A stretch of 64,000 nucleotides of DNA, taken from assembly GCA_037178625.1 (NCBI GenBank), contig CM074128.1, forward strand, positions 620,001-684,000, written 5' to 3'. The notes below the pieces were generated by a model, which saw only the letters and a program-made list of their open reading frames with translations, was not told the DNA's origin and searched no databases. The DNA is from Skeletonema tropicum (Eukaryota > Bacillariophyta > Thalassiosirophyceae > Thalassiosirales > Thalassiosiraceae). Each line of letters opens with the position of its first letter. The stretch's first letter is position 1. Below are positions 22,893 through 31,965 of this stretch, in pieces. Both the position numbers and the translations under genes were made by a program.

Positions 22893-23140
22893 TTGACCCA
22901 TAGAGGCGCATGAATTGTTGAATTTCATTGTTTGACACGATGTGTTTGCTTGTAGTGCTTCCAGCCCTGTGACGTTCGACCTTATCTTGTAAACTTTGCG
23001 TTGTAGCATCGTTTGTTTGAGCGCTATCTTTATGCGTAGGGCTGATGTTCCTTTTCACCATTAACAACATTTATAAAGATCTTTAGAAGTGTCTCCGGTG
23101 CATATTGACAGCGTGGGATACGATAACATTCCCATATTGT
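22893..23140 (+). repeat. Diverged satellite monomers, right edge
   Basis: The array breaks off at CAGTACAATTGACCC. After it, worn pieces remain: GCGTTGTAGCATCGTTTG near 22995, and AGAAGTGTCTCCGGTGCATA followed by TTGACAGCGTGGGATACGAT near 23085-23123. Worn edges around a uniform centre are typical of satellites kept uniform by unequal exchange. Confidence 0.6.
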
Positions 23141-23495
23141 CTGCGCACGATACGAACAGGTTCTTTCTGCCTGTCTACGTTTGATCGCAGAATATCTTCC
23201 TCTATGTTTTCATGTTATGTGCAAACATTCACTTTGTTTTTTGAATATTCGAGATGTTTGTTACCACCACTTATGCGGTCGTAGATCGTTATTCATTGAG
23301 ACTTTTTTAAGATGATGTTTAATCATCGTCATGATTGCTTTCATCTGCTGTGGAAGAAGGACAAGGAGAGAATCAATTCATGATCATTCTGTGTCTGTGG
23401 ACTTCATCGTAAATAAGAAAGAAGTGACAGAGAATGCGTATGAAGCTGACGAATCAAAATGAACGAGCTAGAAGTAGGAGACATGAATGATCTAA
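23141..23495. other. Intergenic, AT-rich
   Basis: About 350 bp of AT-rich sequence between the satellite edge and the 3' end of the lectin gene. No feature recognised. Confidence 0.4.
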
Positions 23496-24712
23496 TTATA
23501 CTTCATATTTGATCCGTTCAGACGGATCTCCATGACATCCATCTGTATGACACCAATCCCAGTTCAAGATATCATGCTTCTCCCATTTGCGTCCTGTTGA
23601 GGCTGTGAACCCTACATATGCCAAACTTTGTGGCAAGTCGAGGAGCAATGACAAATTCACAGGAATGGCAAGAAGAGGCCTATCTTCGACTATGCCTTGG
23701 TCGACAAACACTGCAAGTGTTCCCAATCTCCTCCCTTCGCCATTGTCTTTAAGATATGGTATCAAATTCTCGTTCGCAGTCATGAGTTCAAAGTAGCGTG
23801 TCTCAACGTAAGGCAAGTATTGTACTTTGGCCTTGTGTACCTTGCCATCTGCAACATCATATGATCTCCAGTATCCTAATGCTGTGTGCTGGTTGGAGTT
23901 GTTGGGCGATGATGGCCCTGCGGAATGAATGGAGATATGATCTTGGAACACGTCATCGCTTTGCTGAGTATGTACATTCGTCCAAGTGTCAAACTCGACA
24001 GCAACTGCACACATATTCACGCACATACCATAGACAAGCGATCAGGGTGGAGAAGCGAGAGAGAAATTGCAAAGTATACAGATGGGATCATCTTACCTGA
24101 ATTCGAAATGCCTCCGTAGCCCAGCTGTTCTCCATCTAAACCAAGCGCTGAGGCATCTGCTGGGTCTCCATGGATTACGAAAGCAAATCCATCTCCTCCG
24201 TGCACTACACAAGACTCATGCTCGTACTGCGCAAACGCTCGGTCTGTGTGTCGAGTGCATTCCTTTGAATGGTCTGATATTATCCACGAAAAAGTTGTCT
24301 CGAATCCCGTCAAAACGGGAACTCGTGTGTCATACCAAACACTCCCTGCTTTGGATGGATGTGAGGGGGTGAGTCGAATGCGACCACTGCAGCCGGAATC
24401 AGACGCAGCGTCAACGTCGAAATCGTTGCGGTGGCCGAACACTCCCTCGTGAAGAGCAATATCGTCATTGGAAGATGTTTGATTAGCAGTCTCGACAGAG
24501 GTGGACAGCTCCAGTGTCGCCGTGTGACCGACTTGGTGGAGGATAGTTGAAGGATCCGGCGCGAATTCGTCACAGTTTGTGACATCAGCAGCTCCATTGA
24601 AAAAGAGACCAGATGTTGAGTTGAAGTCGACATACGTGAAGTCACACTTCACGAATGGTAAAGAGAGGATCAGGAGCGTAGCAGCATTCGCAGACTTCTT
24701 CAGTCCCATCAT
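23496..24712 (-). CDS. Secreted L-type (legume-like) lectin-domain protein
   Basis: Exons 24712-24097 and 24004-23496, with a 92-nt intron (GTAAGA to GTGCAG) in phase 1, giving 374 residues. The signal peptide is MMGLKKSANAATLLILSLPF with cleavage near VKC-DF. An upstream ATG at 24790 would add a second hydrophobic stretch and is less likely. The L-type lectin fold is indicated by GDGFAFVIHGD, then LGYGGISNSVAVEFDTWTN (the conserved Asp of the metal/sugar site), HISIHSAG, LGTLAVFVDQG and AYVGFTASTGRKWEKHDIL. Four or more Cys suggest disulfides. This is the eukaryotic extracellular beta-sandwich type, with no C-terminal membrane anchor as in ERGIC-53. Sugar specificity cannot be read. Confidence 0.85.
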
Positions 24713-25922
24713 GATATTGGTGACGAAAATGGAGGACTGCAAGAGAAGGAAGTATGCTATGAGGTGAGAGGAAAGAGCAAGAGGGAACATCCGCGATGCA
24801 ATATATTAGCGAGACAGCACTTACATCGGTTGAACAAGGACGAGCGATGTCTACCGAAGAGTTGGAAGGCCAGCGAATTGATAGATTAGGGAACACAATT
24901 GCCGATCCGAATGTGGTGTTGATTGCTAGGGGAGCAATGACGAGATTCTGTCAATTCTTTTCTCACCTACAAATCCCGATACCAATTCAATTCAAATGTC
25001 CCTTCTTCCGTGACGATCGTTTCGTTGTGGATGTTGATGTCGCTATGGCAGATGAGAGCGCCGCTACAATCTTTGCGTAGAGATGAGGCTGATGCTGCGT
25101 ATGGTAGGGACGATGATGCTATTGCTCGCAGCGGAGACTATGGCGAGAAGAGGAATATTGCAGAGAAAGTTGTTCTGGGAAACACTGCAAAATTTAAATC
25201 GGACTCAATTGTCTTGGTGGAGAACAATGCAAAAATAATGGATATGCCAATGCATAGCGTGCCACTGACATGAAACTTCGAATGCTACAAAGACAAAGTG
25301 ATGTACGAAATAGTACTGTAATCCAATTGCTGCTGGATGAGAGTCGATCAGACTAAGTACGAGATTAGAATAAGCATTGGAAGGTCGACTTCTAATTCAT
25401 CATAACCCATGCAATGAGCAAATAGAGAAGATTCTCATGCTAATGCCAGTTGATAGCCTCAGATGCGATGCGATGCGATGATTGAATGTGGTGGTTGCCA
25501 ACCCACTTCCGACTATCTCAAATTCGAGGTCATACTCTTCATCATAATCACCTGAGGCTGCACCCGTCTTCCACAGCACACTCCTCCATTATCTTAAGAA
25601 TACTTATGGTTAACGAGCTGCAGTCGCTGCCCAAAGTCACAGCCTTATCTCTTTTGTCTATAGCATCGTGTGCAGATTGATGACTGGATAGCCCGAATGA
25701 GTTCTCATTCTCATCTAATCTGAATGCAAATGAGGTAGCATATCGACAAATCATTAGATGATGTCACAGAAAGCTCATTTCTTCTTCACATACTATTGTA
25801 ACAATATATAAGTGATAGATTGTTGCTGTAGATTACTTTTTTTATCTTCGATCTAACCCTCTCTCTAGACGACGAATGGGATTCCCCTCCACCTCCTCCA
25901 TCCCCGCTCTCTCCTGTATCAT
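24713..25922. other. Intergenic, no supported gene
   Basis: About 1.2 kb. Open frames at 24796-25080, 25010-25273 and 25486-25680 overlap one another, have no homology I recognise and no consistent composition. The part next to 24712 should hold the lectin promoter. A short GATGCGATGCGATGCGATGA run lies near 25463. Confidence 0.4.
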
Positions 25923-26354
25923 TTACACATTTGCTCCAACCTTGACCAAATCATCACACAAAATAGCGTTCTTTACACGCATCATGGAAAGTTCATCTTT
26001 CCAATTCTCAATCATCCTTGTCATTTTATCGCTATCAATCTTGGTCGCTCCTCCTTCACCACAATGATTCGCCCTTTCTACTGAGTCTTGGAAGTTTGTG
26101 CCGCCGATATCGATGCCACCGTTTCCGCCGAAGGAAGAGTAATTCGCAAAAACATGGCCGCGATGATCGCTACATTGATTATGCCCCTGAAGTTCTTGAT
26201 TATCGTGAGTTTGGTGAATAATACCAACTGCCGACGCACTATTCTCACCACAATTCATTCCATCGCCGGTTCCGCTTCCACTTCCATCAGCAATTGCGTC
26301 CGATGCGGACGGGCTGTCCAAGTTCATATCGAGGGAGAGCTCTGGACTGTTCAT
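25923..26354 (-). CDS. Unknown 143-residue protein with C-terminal helix
   Basis: The ATG at 26354 (MNSPELSLDMNLDSPSASDA) opens a Ser/Gly/Asp/Asn-rich, probably disordered N-terminal 100 residues. They are followed by a confident-looking amphipathic helix: DKMTRMIENWKDELSMMRVK, then NAILCDDLVKVGANV to the stop. The frame is open a little above the ATG. It is divergent from the coiled-coil gene at 26722. The C-terminal helix resembles short docking helices of multi-subunit complexes, but I can name no family. Confidence 0.55.
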   Translation of the reverse strand: MNSPELSLDMNLDSPSASDAIADGSGSGTGDGMNCGENSASAVGIIHQTHDNQELQGHNQCSDHRGHVFANYSSFGGNGGIDIGGTNFQDSVERANHCGEGGATKIDSDKMTRMIENWKDELSMMRVKNAILCDDLVKVGANV

Positions 26355-26721
26355 TGTTGCACTTTGCTGCTCGAGTGATTTCAATTGATTCTTTGGTCTT
26401 TGGTGAGAGAGCTGATTGCAGGCTGATTGCTCATATTAGGAGAAGCAGGACCTTGGGGCGGGAGGAGCAGCAGTTACAATAGTTAAGAGAGTCTTGTCGT
26501 TGGAGTGCGCTATTTCTACCGTAGGCACCAAATTTTGTACTAATTCCTACCTACCGTATACTACAAAAATTCCATCAGCAAGAATCCAGAGCACGCCCGG
26601 CCCAAGGCACGGCCGATCGACTTCTCATAATCCAAAGCACCACAATATAACACTGAACTCTCCTACCATAATAACCACCAAGTCAGCATCGCCGATTCAC
26701 TTTATCATTCTAAACCAAACC
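26355..26721. promoter_or_regulatory. Divergent promoter region
   Basis: About 370 bp between two divergent starts (26354 minus, 26722 plus). No defined site recognised. Confidence 0.35.
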
Positions 26722-27724
26722 ATGAATAACAGTCAGCATTTACAATATTTTAACGGCCTCCAACAAGAGACCCAAAAATTCCAAAACGAATCACGCGCCT
26801 ACGATCGTCAGCGCCGCGTCGAGGAGGAGAATCTCAAGAACATTCGTCTCACTCAACTCCAACTCGAAGAAAAACTCCGCAACATCTCCAATGAACTCGG
26901 TCAAGAAATCCGCACCAAGAAAATCGAGGAGGAGAAACATGTCCGTCTTCGACAGGCGATGGCTTCGGACCATCAGGCGATCATTCAAATCACCAGTGAG
27001 CTGCAGGGATTGGACGCCGATGAGACAGCGGAGAAGACAAAGTTTGTGAAGGAGATGGAATCGGGTCTTCACGAACGTGATTTTCTCTTGCAGCAACGTG
27101 AGAATGAGCGCTTCGTTCGACTATTGGAGGGGGAGACGGTAAAATCTCTTGTCGATACGAAATTGGCAGCGCTGATGAGGGAGATTGGAGTTGTGGGAGG
27201 GAGCAGCGCTGACGAAATGAATAATGCTGCGTGGAAGGAGATTTCTGCAACTGTTACAGAGGGAACGGCTGATGTTTTGGATGCGGAGGAAAGGGTTGAT
27301 GCGGCGTTGAAGGAGAGGAAGGAGTTGGAAAATCTCGTCGTGGGGCTTCGTCAGAAATTTGCTTCCGTGAATCAGGTAAGAAGACTAGCATGTAAATGCG
27401 ACTGTTCAACATGCTCAAGTGATTTCGATTGTCATTGTTAAGAAATACCGATCCATCTTGCATTTAATTCTCCTGCGATAGAATCTCGGTCAAATGGAAA
27501 TTGACGGCCTTGAAGCAAAATGGGAGCAAAAATTCATTGAGGACTCCAATGACATGATGGACGATGTGGAAGGAGGAGAGCAGGGTGCGGCCCCTTCAAC
27601 CAATCCCGAACATTCCGCTGGGTCGGCAGTTCACATGGAGTTATTTTATGATGGACAGGAGCCGTCCTACAGCGGTCCCGTTCATGATGTACATGGGAGG
27701 AACAATGTTGGGTATGCATGTTAG
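26722..27724 (+). CDS. Coiled-coil protein, unknown
   Basis: Exons 26722-27375 and 27482-27724, with a 106-nt intron (GTAAGA to ATAG) in phase 0, giving 298 residues. The first ATG in good context is MNNSQHLQYFNGLQQETQKF; the open frame above it reads as leader. A long coiled coil covers about residues 12-130 (RRVEEENLKNIRLTQLQLEE onward), with a second helical part at 190-235 (DAEERVDAALKERKELENLV). The tail after the intron is acidic and His/Gly-rich. Without splicing the frame would end in a Cys-rich artefact at 27441. Possible cytoskeletal or kinetochore role by shape only. Confidence 0.65.
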
Positions 27725-27786
27725 ATATTACGTTCATCGCGTTGTTTCTCTTTTAGTGAAACGTAATGTTATATAAATTACTTGTG

Positions 27787-30084
27787 TTATAAACAAGCGT
27801 ATGTCACGAAAATGAATGAAGCAGAAAGAACGGCACCTTGGATGAACATTGGCATTGAAGAAGGAGCGGCATTCTCCAAATCAAATTCTACGGTCTGAGT
27901 GAATGGATGGGATGGAGAAGTATCTTTGTCTTTGAACAGCACGAAGCTCCTTGCTACATTGTTGCGATTCTCGCCATAATTTCCACTTTGTGCAAGAAGT
28001 AAATTATCTGGGGACACATCCCCAAAATATACTTCGAAGCTTGCCTTCGGCGCTCCTTCATTGTCATCATAAGAAATGACGTTATATCTCTGCATGCCAA
28101 ACTCAACATCAAACACAGGGACTTTATATACTAGCGAGTAGACCGTTTCACTTTCACCCAATCGTGACGATGCAGTTGTGACGAAAAGTGGTTGAATCTC
28201 ATAAAGCAGCAATACTTCATACTGAATGTTTTCCAGAGCCAGAAATAGAAATTTCTCAGGATTGGCTCCAACGCCAAGTGTGAGAACGATGGTGACGAAC
28301 GCTGACGAATCTTTGTCTGGTTCACTGATATAGAATGCCCTGCGTATTGTATGCTTTGACCAGAGCAATCCCAGCGTCGGCGGAACAATGGGCTGCCTCT
28401 CATGAGACACATCCACTCGAAAGAAGCCCTCTCCAGAGTCGCAACAAAAGCCATCAGCGAATTCATCCATTAAAGTAAGAAGATAAAATCGACCTGATTG
28501 AATTCGTAGCGTTTCTGATATTGAGTTATTTTCATCCACGGTCGTTATTGAAGAGTAAGTGCCAAATGGCCTGAAAGCTACGTTTCTGAAATCAGGAATT
28601 GTTTCTAAAAGCCAGCCTACTTCGCCACGGAACTGATCGAATTGGATTGTAATAGTGATTTCCACCGGGGCAGAGTAAATACTCCCTGGTGGATATGGCT
28701 TGATAGGACAGTTCATGTACTTTGGTGGGTTATCCGATAACTGACAGATGTTGTCGCGTATCCAATCGTAGTGTTCTGAAATTCTGGAGTAGACTCCTGC
28801 AAAGTCGGCCTTAGCACAATATACGCCCCAGCTGACAACGCCCATCTGCACGTCATTGTTTCCATTAGGAGCATCGCCTAAACGAATTAGTCCGCCACCA
28901 GAATCACCTTGACATGCATCTTGGCCATCCCAATTGATGGCACACATCATATCATTGCTCACTTTACCCTCGTAATCAAAATACACTGCTTCATCGCTCC
29001 CCTCCATAAAAATATAGCCGTTGAAATTCTCACAAACATCATTCGGAATATAATTCACAGAAGCATGCTGCAATATGTCTGGTAAATCTGGTTCGCCAAA
29101 TTCTGGATTTGTATCACCCCATCCTATCACCGCCAGTTCTTCGAAAAGTGTTGGTTCGGGGTCAGAATTAGGATTGTGTAACTTTACAACTGGTTTGTCA
29201 GATCCACCATAGAGTTTCACTAGCATTACGTCGTGTTGCAGTCTATTTCCATGTCCCGCCGCGTAGAATCCTGTGTACTCTGGATGAACTACCAATTTTT
29301 CAAATAGTAAGTTATCAACTTCATTAAAGCTTCCACTGAAACCATTTTGTAGGTTGTAGGCGCCCACATCTGCGCCATAAAAAAGAGGCGCCCCAAAATT
29401 GACTTTGCCTCCTCCTTCGTTGTTGTTACTAGAATTGGAAGCAGAACCAAATTCTTGATAACCGCAATGCCCTGCTGTCAACACTACATCCATTGCAACT
29501 AGTGTTCCACCACATGTGTGCGCGTTGTTCAGTTGATCTTCGCCATTCTGATCAATAGCTTCTTCGAGTTGAAGACTCACAGAATAAGGAAAACGACCTG
29601 GGGGTGCATTTGATCCACCAACAATGAGATCTCGTTCTTCCTGGCTATGGGGTTGCGACGGAGATGAAACCTCTTTAATATTCCGTCGTCTTCGGGTGCG
29701 TCGTTTATTATCTGCCGAAGAGGACACATCTTGTGCATCACGTCGTTTCCCAGCATGTGTCAGCGATGACCGCACAGCCGATGCCAAATTTTCCATTGAT
29801 CGTATTCTATTTGCATCATCAAATCTGTTTTCATGGGGAGAAGAAGAAGATGATTCACTAATAATGCTGCTGCTGTGAGACAAAGTTGTAGAGTCCACTT
29901 TGCATACAATCAGCAATGCAATAAGCAGAAAACTGATTGCATAAACGCGTCTCCCTCTTCCATCTGTTCTAATCTTTCGCAACATTGCGCAACACTCCAT
30001 CTCCCTCATCTTTATTCTCCCTACCACCATACCCGTGCCCGCAGATAATACAAAGAGAATATATATATATGCTACCATCGCCAT
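27787..30084 (-). CDS. Secreted trypsin-like serine protease (S1) with C-terminal extension
   Basis: Up to 765 residues. The open frame starts at 30084; ATGs at 30009 and 29985 are alternatives that leave one clean signal sequence (RRVYAISFLLIALLIVCKV). A Ser/Arg-rich propeptide precedes LIVGGSNAPPGRFPYSVSL. The catalytic triad is His in VVLTAGHCG, Asp in QHDVMLVKL and Ser in DACQGDSGGGL. The Asp six residues before that Ser predicts cleavage after Lys/Arg. After the protease domain comes a module ITITIQFDQFRGEVGWLLE with DGFCCDSGEGFFRV, seen in secreted stramenopile proteins, and further beta-rich sequence. The chain ends in a short hydrophobic tail (GAVLSASFIFVTYACL) after small residues, like a GPI-anchor signal. 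Divergent from the sirtuin gene. Confidence 0.88.
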   Translation of the reverse strand: MAMVAYIYILFVLSAGTGMVVGRIKMREMECCAMLRKIRTDGRGRRVYAISFLLIALLIVCKVDSTTLSHSSSIISESSSSSPHENRFDDANRIRSMENLASAVRSSLTHAGKRRDAQDVSSSADNKRRTRRRRNIKEVSSPSQPHSQEERDLIVGGSNAPPGRFPYSVSLQLEEAIDQNGEDQLNNAHTCGGTLVAMDVVLTAGHCGYQEFGSASNSSNNNEGGGKVNFGAPLFYGADVGAYNLQNGFSGSFNEVDNLLFEKLVVHPEYTGFYAAGHGNRLQHDVMLVKLYGGSDKPVVKLHNPNSDPEPTLFEELAVIGWGDTNPEFGEPDLPDILQHASVNYIPNDVCENFNGYIFMEGSDEAVYFDYEGKVSNDMMCAINWDGQDACQGDSGGGLIRLGDAPNGNNDVQMGVVSWGVYCAKADFAGVYSRISEHYDWIRDNICQLSDNPPKYMNCPIKPYPPGSIYSAPVEITITIQFDQFRGEVGWLLETIPDFRNVAFRPFGTYSSITTVDENNSISETLRIQSGRFYLLTLMDEFADGFCCDSGEGFFRVDVSHERQPIVPPTLGLLWSKHTIRRAFYISEPDKDSSAFVTIVLTLGVGANPEKFLFLALENIQYEVLLLYEIQPLFVTTASSRLGESETVYSLVYKVPVFDVEFGMQRYNVISYDDNEGAPKASFEVYFGDVSPDNLLLAQSGNYGENRNNVARSFVLFKDKDTSPSHPFTQTVEFDLENAAPSSMPMFIQGAVLSASFIFVTYACL

Positions 30085-30563
30085 AACAGGCTAGCATGGC
30101 TGGTAAGGTGCTCGCCTGAGGTAGGGTGGCTGGTATTGTACACTGGTACAGTGGGTCCACAGATAAGTAGATAAGTTGCCCGCCGTACAACTTGCGTGTC
30201 CACATGTCGGACATCCTGGACACTGGCGACCATGTGTCTGTTAGGTACCTACGGTATTTGCCCGCCCCCTTGAGCAGACACATCCGCGCCTTGTCCGCGG
30301 ACAACTCTGTCGATTCAATTTATTTAAGTAGGTTGGTACCTATCTCAGAACTCAGAATTCAAACCGTGTGTAGCGAAATACTCTAAGATCTATTGATAAA
30401 TAACAACTGATAGGTAACTGCCCATTATGCCCATCTATCATGACCATGAACATGAAATATGCTTCATTTGGAAATAGATGAAATATCATAGCAGAAATTT
30501 GCACGAGCATGCACATCTTCTAATCGCAGAGAACAGTGTCAAATAAGGATTTTTTTTAAAGCA
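30085..30563. promoter_or_regulatory. Divergent promoter region, protease/sirtuin
   Basis: About 480 bp. Contains a short ATATATATAT run near 30060-30069 just inside the left gene and no other clear signal. Expected to carry both promoters. Confidence 0.35.
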
Positions 30564-31673
30564 ATGGGATCTTCATCATCTCCACAAGCTGGCAATGATA
30601 GTAATTATTGTTCTTCACAGACCGCCCAATCAGACGGAACAGAAGAAAAAGATCATGATTCGCATGCCAACAACGATAACACTGCCAAAGAAGACACAGC
30701 ATCTACCTCATCACCGACCTCGACGATCAGCAAAGAAAAGGCAGATGATACCAACATCGATGCACTCACCGCAACCTTAGGCAAAGTTTCAATTGCACCA
30801 CCCATCAAAAACGCACCGCAGTCCATCCAAACCGTCGCCAACATGCTATCATCCAACAACTACACCAAAATCGTCGTACTCACCGGAGCAGGCGTCTCCT
30901 GCAACGCCGGAATACCTGACTTTCGCACCCCCGGCACCGGTCTATATGACAATCTCCAAAAGTACAATCTACCCTTCCCCGAGGCAGTCTTCGACTTACA
31001 ATTCTATGCACGGAATCCCGACCCATTTGTTCAATTGGCATCCGAGTTATGGCCGGGGTTGAAACATTCACCGACAATTACCCATTCATTTATTGCGTTG
31101 TTGGAACGGAAGGGGATGTTGTTACGAACGTATACGCAGAATATTGACATGTTGGACGTATTGGCGGGAGTGTCCGAAGAACGCATGATTGAGTGTCATG
31201 GACACTTTCGTACCGCGAGCTGTACGGTTTGTTCCAAACCGTTTGATGGGGAGGAGTGCAAACGTATCATTGTCGAGGAGAAACGTGCTCCTATGTGTTT
31301 GTCGTGTAAGGGGTATGTGAAACCGGATATCGTGTTCTTTGGGGAAGGACTTCCGGATAGGTTTCATAGATTGGTGAGGAAAGATGTGCGTGATGCAGAT
31401 TTGTTGATTGTTATGGGAACTTCGTTGATGGTGTCTCCTGTTTGTCAGATTCCTGAAATGGTTCCGAGAAATTGCCCAAGGATTTTATTCAATCGGGAAT
31501 TAGTTGGAACTTTTTGTACAGGTGGAATGAAATCGAGGAGGAAATCGTATGCCAATAAGGAACGGGATATTTTTCATGAAGGAGATTGTGATGAGAGTGT
31601 ACGACTGCTTTGTAGTTTGCTTGGTTGGGAGGAGGAATTGGATGAATTGAATTCGTCAACTAGGCTTGGGTAG
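30564..31673 (+). CDS. Sirtuin, NAD-dependent protein deacylase (SIRT2-like class I)
   Basis: A 369-residue single-exon protein. A Ser/Thr/Asp-rich disordered N-terminus of about 90 residues precedes the catalytic domain: VVLTGAGVSCNAGIPDFRTP (NAD pocket), TYTQNIDMLD, catalytic His in IECHGHFRTASC, zinc Cys pairs C-TV-C and C-LS-C, KPDIVFFGEGLP, and VMGTSLMVSPVCQIPE. This is the class I pattern (SIRT1-3/Sir2), closest by eye to SIRT2. It begins MGSSSS, a plausible N-myristoylation context, which would suggest membrane association; that is inference. No organelle presequence. It faces the chromodomain gene tail to tail. Confidence 0.9.
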   Translation: MGSSSSPQAGNDSNYCSSQTAQSDGTEEKDHDSHANNDNTAKEDTASTSSPTSTISKEKADDTNIDALTATLGKVSIAPPIKNAPQSIQTVANMLSSNNYTKIVVLTGAGVSCNAGIPDFRTPGTGLYDNLQKYNLPFPEAVFDLQFYARNPDPFVQLASELWPGLKHSPTITHSFIALLERKGMLLRTYTQNIDMLDVLAGVSEERMIECHGHFRTASCTVCSKPFDGEECKRIIVEEKRAPMCLSCKGYVKPDIVFFGEGLPDRFHRLVRKDVRDADLLIVMGTSLMVSPVCQIPEMVPRNCPRILFNRELVGTFCTGGMKSRRKSYANKERDIFHEGDCDESVRLLCSLLGWEEELDELNSSTRLG

Positions 31674-31965
31674 GAGTGATGTATTTATATTTTCGTTTTC
31701 CACCAGCGCACTTGTACTTATTCGAGGTGCCACCTATCTGTCACTGTTACACCCGTCATTTATTCCAATATTTGTTTGTCTCTTTCAATGTAATTACATT
31801 TAGCACTATAAGAAAACTAATGATACATTGTCAATGAATAAAGGTAATGAATATTTCAACTTGAGATTGATGTGAAAATAATCACAGCCCAAGCTGTTCA
31901 TAAAGGGCCATTGTTCAAGACCCAATATCTAAGTCTAAGTGTACATTTGAGTTCCCCTAGCTTTT

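Noticed and set aside
24796..25680. Open frames between the lectin and the 25.9-kb gene
   Set aside because: They overlap each other in different frames, have no recognisable domain and no splice structure that would extend them.
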